Below are positions 59,728 to 64,000 of a stretch of 64,000 nucleotides of DNA, piece by piece. The notes below the pieces were generated by a model that did no database searches, had not been told where the DNA came from, and saw nothing but the letters and a program-made list of their open reading frames with translations. The stretch is taken from NCBI RefSeq assembly GCF_040183065.1, contig NC_091132.1:159376102-159440101 (forward strand), read 5' to 3'. Both the position numbers and the translations under genes were made by a program. The DNA is from Periplaneta americana (Eukaryota > Arthropoda > Insecta > Blattodea > Blattidae). Each line of letters opens with the position of its first letter. Within the stretch, counting starts at the first letter, position 1.

Positions 59728-61398
59728 CCATTGGCTTTTAGGGAACCCGGAGGTTCATTGCCGCCCTCACATAAGCCCGCCATTGATCCCTATCCTGAGC
59801 AAGATTAATCCAGTCTTTACCATCATATCCCACCTCCCTCAAATCCATTTTAATATTATCTTCCCATCTACGTCTCGGCCTCCCCAAAGGTCTTTTTCCC
59901 GCCAGCCTCCCAACTAACACTCTATATGCATTTCTGGATTCGCCCATATGTGCTACATGCCCTCCCCATCTCAAGCGTCTGGATTTAATGTTCCTAATTA
60001 TGTCAGGTGAAGAATACGATGCGTGCAGCTCTGCATTGTGTAACTTTCTCCATTCTCCTGTAACTTCATCCCTCTTAGCCCCAAATATTTTCCTAAGAAC
60101 CTTATTCTCAAACACCCTTAATCTCTGTTCCTCTCTCAAAGTGAGAGTCCAAGCTTCACAACTATATAGAACAACCGGTAATATAACTGTTTTATAAATT
60201 CTAACTTTCAGAGTTTTTGACAGCAGACTAGATGACAAAAGCTTCTCCACCAAATAATAACAGACATTTCCCATATTTATTCTGCGTTTAATTTCCTCCT
60301 GAGTGTCATTTATATTTGTTACTGTTGCTCCAAGATATTTGAATTTTTCCACCTCTTCGAAGGATAAATCTCCAATTTTTATATTTCCATTTCGTACATT
60401 ATTCTGGTCACGAGACATGATCATATATTTAGTCTTTTCGGGATTTACTTCCAACCCTATCTCTTTACTTGCTTCAAGTAGAATTTCCGTGTTTTCCCTA
60501 ATCGTTTGTGGATTTTCTCCTAACATATTCACGTCATCCACATAGACAAGAAGCTGATGTAACCCGTTCAATTCCAAACCCTCTGTGTTATCCTGAACTT
60601 TCCTAATGGCAGATTCTAGAGCGAAGTTAAAAAGTAAAGGAAATAGTGCATCTCCCTGCTTTAGCCCGCAGTGAATTGGAAAAGCATCAGATAGAAACTG
60701 GCCTATACGGACTCTGCTGTAAGTTTCACTAAGACACATTTTAATTAATCGAACTAGTTTCTTGGGAATACCAAATTCAATAAGAATATTATATAAAACT
60801 TCTCTCTTAACCGAGTCATACGCCTTTTTGAAATCTATGAATAACTGATGTACTGTACCCTTATACTCCCATTTTTTTCTCAATATCTGTCGAATACAAA
60901 AAATCTGATCAATAGTCGATCTATTACGCCTAAAACCACACAGATGATCCCCAATAATTTCATCTACATATGGAGTTTATCTTCTCAAAAGGATATTCGA
61001 CAAAATTTTATACGATGTCAACAAAAGTGATACTCCTCGAAAGGTACTACAGTTAGTCTTGTCCCCCTTCTTAAAAATAGGTGTGATTATGGACTCCTTC
61101 CATTGTTCTGGTACAATTTTCTTTTCCCAAATTGCAAGTACAAGTTTATAAATTTCGCTAGATACTACCCTTCCACCCTCTTGTATTAATTCTGCTGGAA
61201 TTTGATCTATACTTGGAGACTTGTACTTTTTCAGATTTTCTATCGCAATTTCGACTTCAGAAAGTGTGGGTTCCGGTATAAATGGCTCAGCAGTTTGTAT
61301 TTCAATTTCGTCCCAATCATTTCTATTTGGCCTATGTATATTTAGTAGTTGCCCAAAATAGTTTTTCCATCTGTTGGGGATTGAATGAGAGTCTGCAA
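59728..61398 (-). pseudogene. LINE reverse transcriptase, second copy of the family at 35261-43075
   Basis: The minus strand begins within the linker (ADSHSIPNRWKNYFGQLLN near 61395) and reads AIENLKKYKSPSIDQIPAEL and PEQWKESIITPIFKKGDKT. After a frameshift near 60970, the ORF at 59738-60883 (381 residues) gives [38 protein letters not shown], the catalytic [59 protein letters not shown] and [20 protein letters not shown]. It is 5' truncated and serves as the uninterrupted reference for the hAT-A insertion site. No TSD was resolved. Confidence 0.85.
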
Positions 61399-63335
61399 CA
61401 CTTAGAAACATTTCCTGCGAATCCTGTGTCTCACGAGCAATACAGAGTAATTTTTGTCACTAAATACAACTTTAGCTGACATTTCACACATTAAATCAGA
61501 AATTTCCAATGAAAAAATGCAAGTAAATTAGATAATTTTGAGAAGAAGAAACAAAATTTGATTTTGTAGAATGAATTGCACAAGAGAAAAGGACAGAAGT
61601 TTTATAAAGTAAAACGGGCTGCACGTCTAAAATCCAGGAAGTTAGAGTATAAAGAGGCTATCTGCATGAATTTCCAAAAGAATTACCAGTTCCAAACATT
61701 TCAACTATTGTGGTCTATTATCGTCGACAGCTGCCCTTTTATTCTTGTAACATATATACACTGTCAACAGGAAAACATATATGACCAAAATATTTAAAGT
61801 AAAGACTCTGATGAAGTTTGCTCTAAGTTATGGCACCACTGTATGAATATTGTACCAAGCTGCGTTGGTGAACTCCGTATCTTCTACGATTCTTGTTCCG
61901 GACAAAATAGGAACTTTACGGTATTTATATTTTGTCATTATGTAGTACATACTAAGAAGAGATTGATGCTCAGTGGATCACATTTCCCACACTAGGCCAC
62001 TCGTACCTGGAATGTGACAAAAACATGGGACTTGTCAATCAGAGAACAAGGTGTGAAGTACCCGATGACTGGAGGCAAGAGATTGCGAATCTAGGAGGAA
62101 ACCAAACCATTCATCATTGTAAACTGTAAACAGCTACAAGGCAAAGTACAAGGAATAACAAATTTTGAAAAATGTTTGTTCTCCAACTGCTAGAGAATAT
62201 TTCAGTCTTCCTCCCACCAATGACGAGTCACAAGAAGTCCATAACAGTGAATGAGACGATTTTATAGTTCAATATATTCATTCACAATGGAAAATTCAGT
62301 GCAATTAGATCAGTGTGTAGATTTGTTTTTCAATAATTGTTTGGAACAATGAACACTCAAAGATAAAAATAATTATAATGGGTCAACAATATTTATAACC
62401 TTTAAAAATAATACCCTACACGAAAGTAAACATGTGCTATATTGTTTGAAAATATTATGCCTGATTCTATTTCCAACAATTATTCAATTAAATTGTGACA
62501 TTGTTCGTTCTTCCCGTTTATAAAAGGTAGCAAAGTAGACTTTTTGCAGTTTTGTATTGTTGTAATTCATAAAATCAAAACAATATTTTGTCACATATTT
62601 GCTTTATAATGCTACATTCTTGTGTGATAAAAAATAACGATAAGTTAACAATAAACTATAAGTTTCAAGTCCTCAAACTTTAAATTTCATTTATCTCAAA
62701 ATTATTCTGAATGGACCTTGTTCGTTATTCCCGTGTACCCTTCAATTGTCTTTCGCTGGCCGCTTATGACTCGTCAAGAGCACAAAGCATTAAGTGAACA
62801 GTGAATCTATCCTACAGATGTCAGGTACATCAATGCCTATCGTTTACGTGCTATATCTCGAGAAAATTTAATAAGTCTGTATTTTAGCCTGCAGGTGTCA
62901 GCATCTCACTGTCAGAACGTTTACTTTATGTGGATGTGTGCACAGTGCTGCTACGAGAGTGTAGTTAGTGAATTACTATACTTCAGTGTCGGCATATAGC
63001 ATAGTTTGGCTTTCAAAGACGTGCTGGCTGAATGTGATGGTGGTATGAATTTAAATATCTGTTTGGTGGTGTATATTATTTAAGAATAATATTTACTGGC
63101 ATGTATTTATAGTAATCAATCTATGCGAATGGGATTACAGTATTGGTATAGGCTGTAGTGTATCAGTGTGTTGTGAATCAAAATACAGTATATTACTGAA
63201 CACACGCTTTTGTAAATTGTTTTATGTATTAACTTTTAACAGACGTAAACAATGAACTCCGTTCAAGTAATTTTGAAGAGTAAAGAACTGGGTGAACTGG
63301 TTTCCCAGGAAAAATTGGAAATAAAAGATTAGGTT

Positions 63336-63337
<2 letters not shown>
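61399..63337. other. Non-coding stretch
   Basis: AT-rich, no recognised element or convincing ORF. Small ORFs (for example 61576-61797) lack motifs. Confidence 0.4.

Positions 63338-63390
<53 letters not shown>
63338..63390. repeat. (ATT)n microsatellite
   Basis: About 53 bp of uninterrupted ATT. Confidence 0.93.
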
Positions 63391-63392
<2 letters not shown>

Positions 63393-64000
63393 GCTGTTTT
63401 GAATTTATATACAGTTTTTTCGACAGTGAAACATTGGAATCATGACATTTCATATTAGGCTAAAAACGTACGATTTCAAATTCTCTTCGATTTTGGAACA
63501 CAAAATTGTGAACACACAATATTTTATCACGAGCCGCCACTGCATAGAACATAGAGTCTACAAAATGATACAGACTTTCCATAATTTATTCTACATTTAT
63601 ATAAAATTCTCTTGTTTCTAAAATTGTATCGTTTGTAATATTTCAAATTTGGAGTGATGTGTTAAGAAAAATGTGGAGTTTTTTTACTACAGTCTAGGGG
63701 TTTTTTTAAGCTTGTGCAGCGGTAAATGGAGTTCTGAGTTGGCAATACTGGCCACAGGGCACAGTTAAATTATGGTCACACGTCGCTACTTTTGCAGCGC
63801 TACTTTTATACTGCAGCTGCAAAAGTTGCGTGTCGTGTTCACACACAAGGCGCTACCAGAGCGGGTATTCTAAACGCTCTGGCGCTACTTTTGCAGCCGC
63901 AGTCATGCTGCAGGTTCCCATCTCCGTGTTGACTTCTCAATATACATTTTGTGGTTATGTTCGCATTATTAAGAAACTCATGCGAAAGCTTCCTTATCTA
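63391..64000. other. Window end with a recurring inverted motif
   Basis: gcgctacttttgcagc or a close variant occurs at about 63784, 63795 and 63881, and its reverse complement (gctgcaaaagttgcg) at about 63817. Spacing and GC content suggest one end of an inverted-repeat element that may continue past the window. Confidence 0.35.

Overview
The window looks like a repeat-dense insect genome. Lineage evidence is indirect: intron-bearing gene fragments, many tRNA-headed SINEs, non-LTR retrotransposons, Penelope-like elements, several hAT families, Helitrons, piggyBac, pogo and Harbinger relics. The SINE and Helitron ends resemble, from memory only, sequences seen in cockroaches and termites (Blattodea). 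No rRNA, free-standing tRNA, CRISPR or bacterial operon is visible.

Layout. 1-4510 is a giant degenerate 12-bp minisatellite that can be read as Lys-Pro-Ala-Pro or Met-Pro-Ala-Pro repeats. 5220-10140 is a three-deep nest: a Penelope-like element split by a Helitron (5957-9391), itself split by a hAT element (6525-8720) with an uninterrupted 494-residue transposase. 11745-12750 is a 99-bp tandem array. 13.3-21 kb holds SINEs, an internally deleted piggyBac and decayed LINEs. 21568-26827 is a pogo-like element carrying a SINE and a 3.45-kb inverted Penelope dimer. 28440-31090 is a decayed LINE with reverse transcriptase and RNase H. A second Helitron lies at 32215-33371.

Host gene. Two plus-strand exons (33852-34080 and 48021-48161) join in phase and look like the DUF4430 region of an insect transcobalamin-like (CG3556-like) gene. 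The roughly 13.9-kb intron between them is mostly mobile DNA: a hAT MITE, a LINE (35261-43075) split by a hAT (36253-41624) that is split again by a second hAT (37727-40564) and a SINE, and a 1.5-kb inverted-repeat element of unrecognised type (44481-45992) with a 138-residue ORF.

48.4-56.3 kb is another nest: a LINE 3' end split by a SINE, by a ZBED-type hAT (49717-54410, itself carrying a smaller hAT, a palindromic MITE and a microsatellite) and by a third hAT (54603-56305, split by a SINE). 57.6-61.4 kb holds a Harbinger relic, two SINEs and a second copy of the split LINE. The last 2.5 kb shows no gene.

Most element boundaries were placed by target-site duplications (TSDs) read directly at both ends. 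In several cases removing the insert restores the interrupted reading frame. All family names come from recognised motifs; no database was searched.
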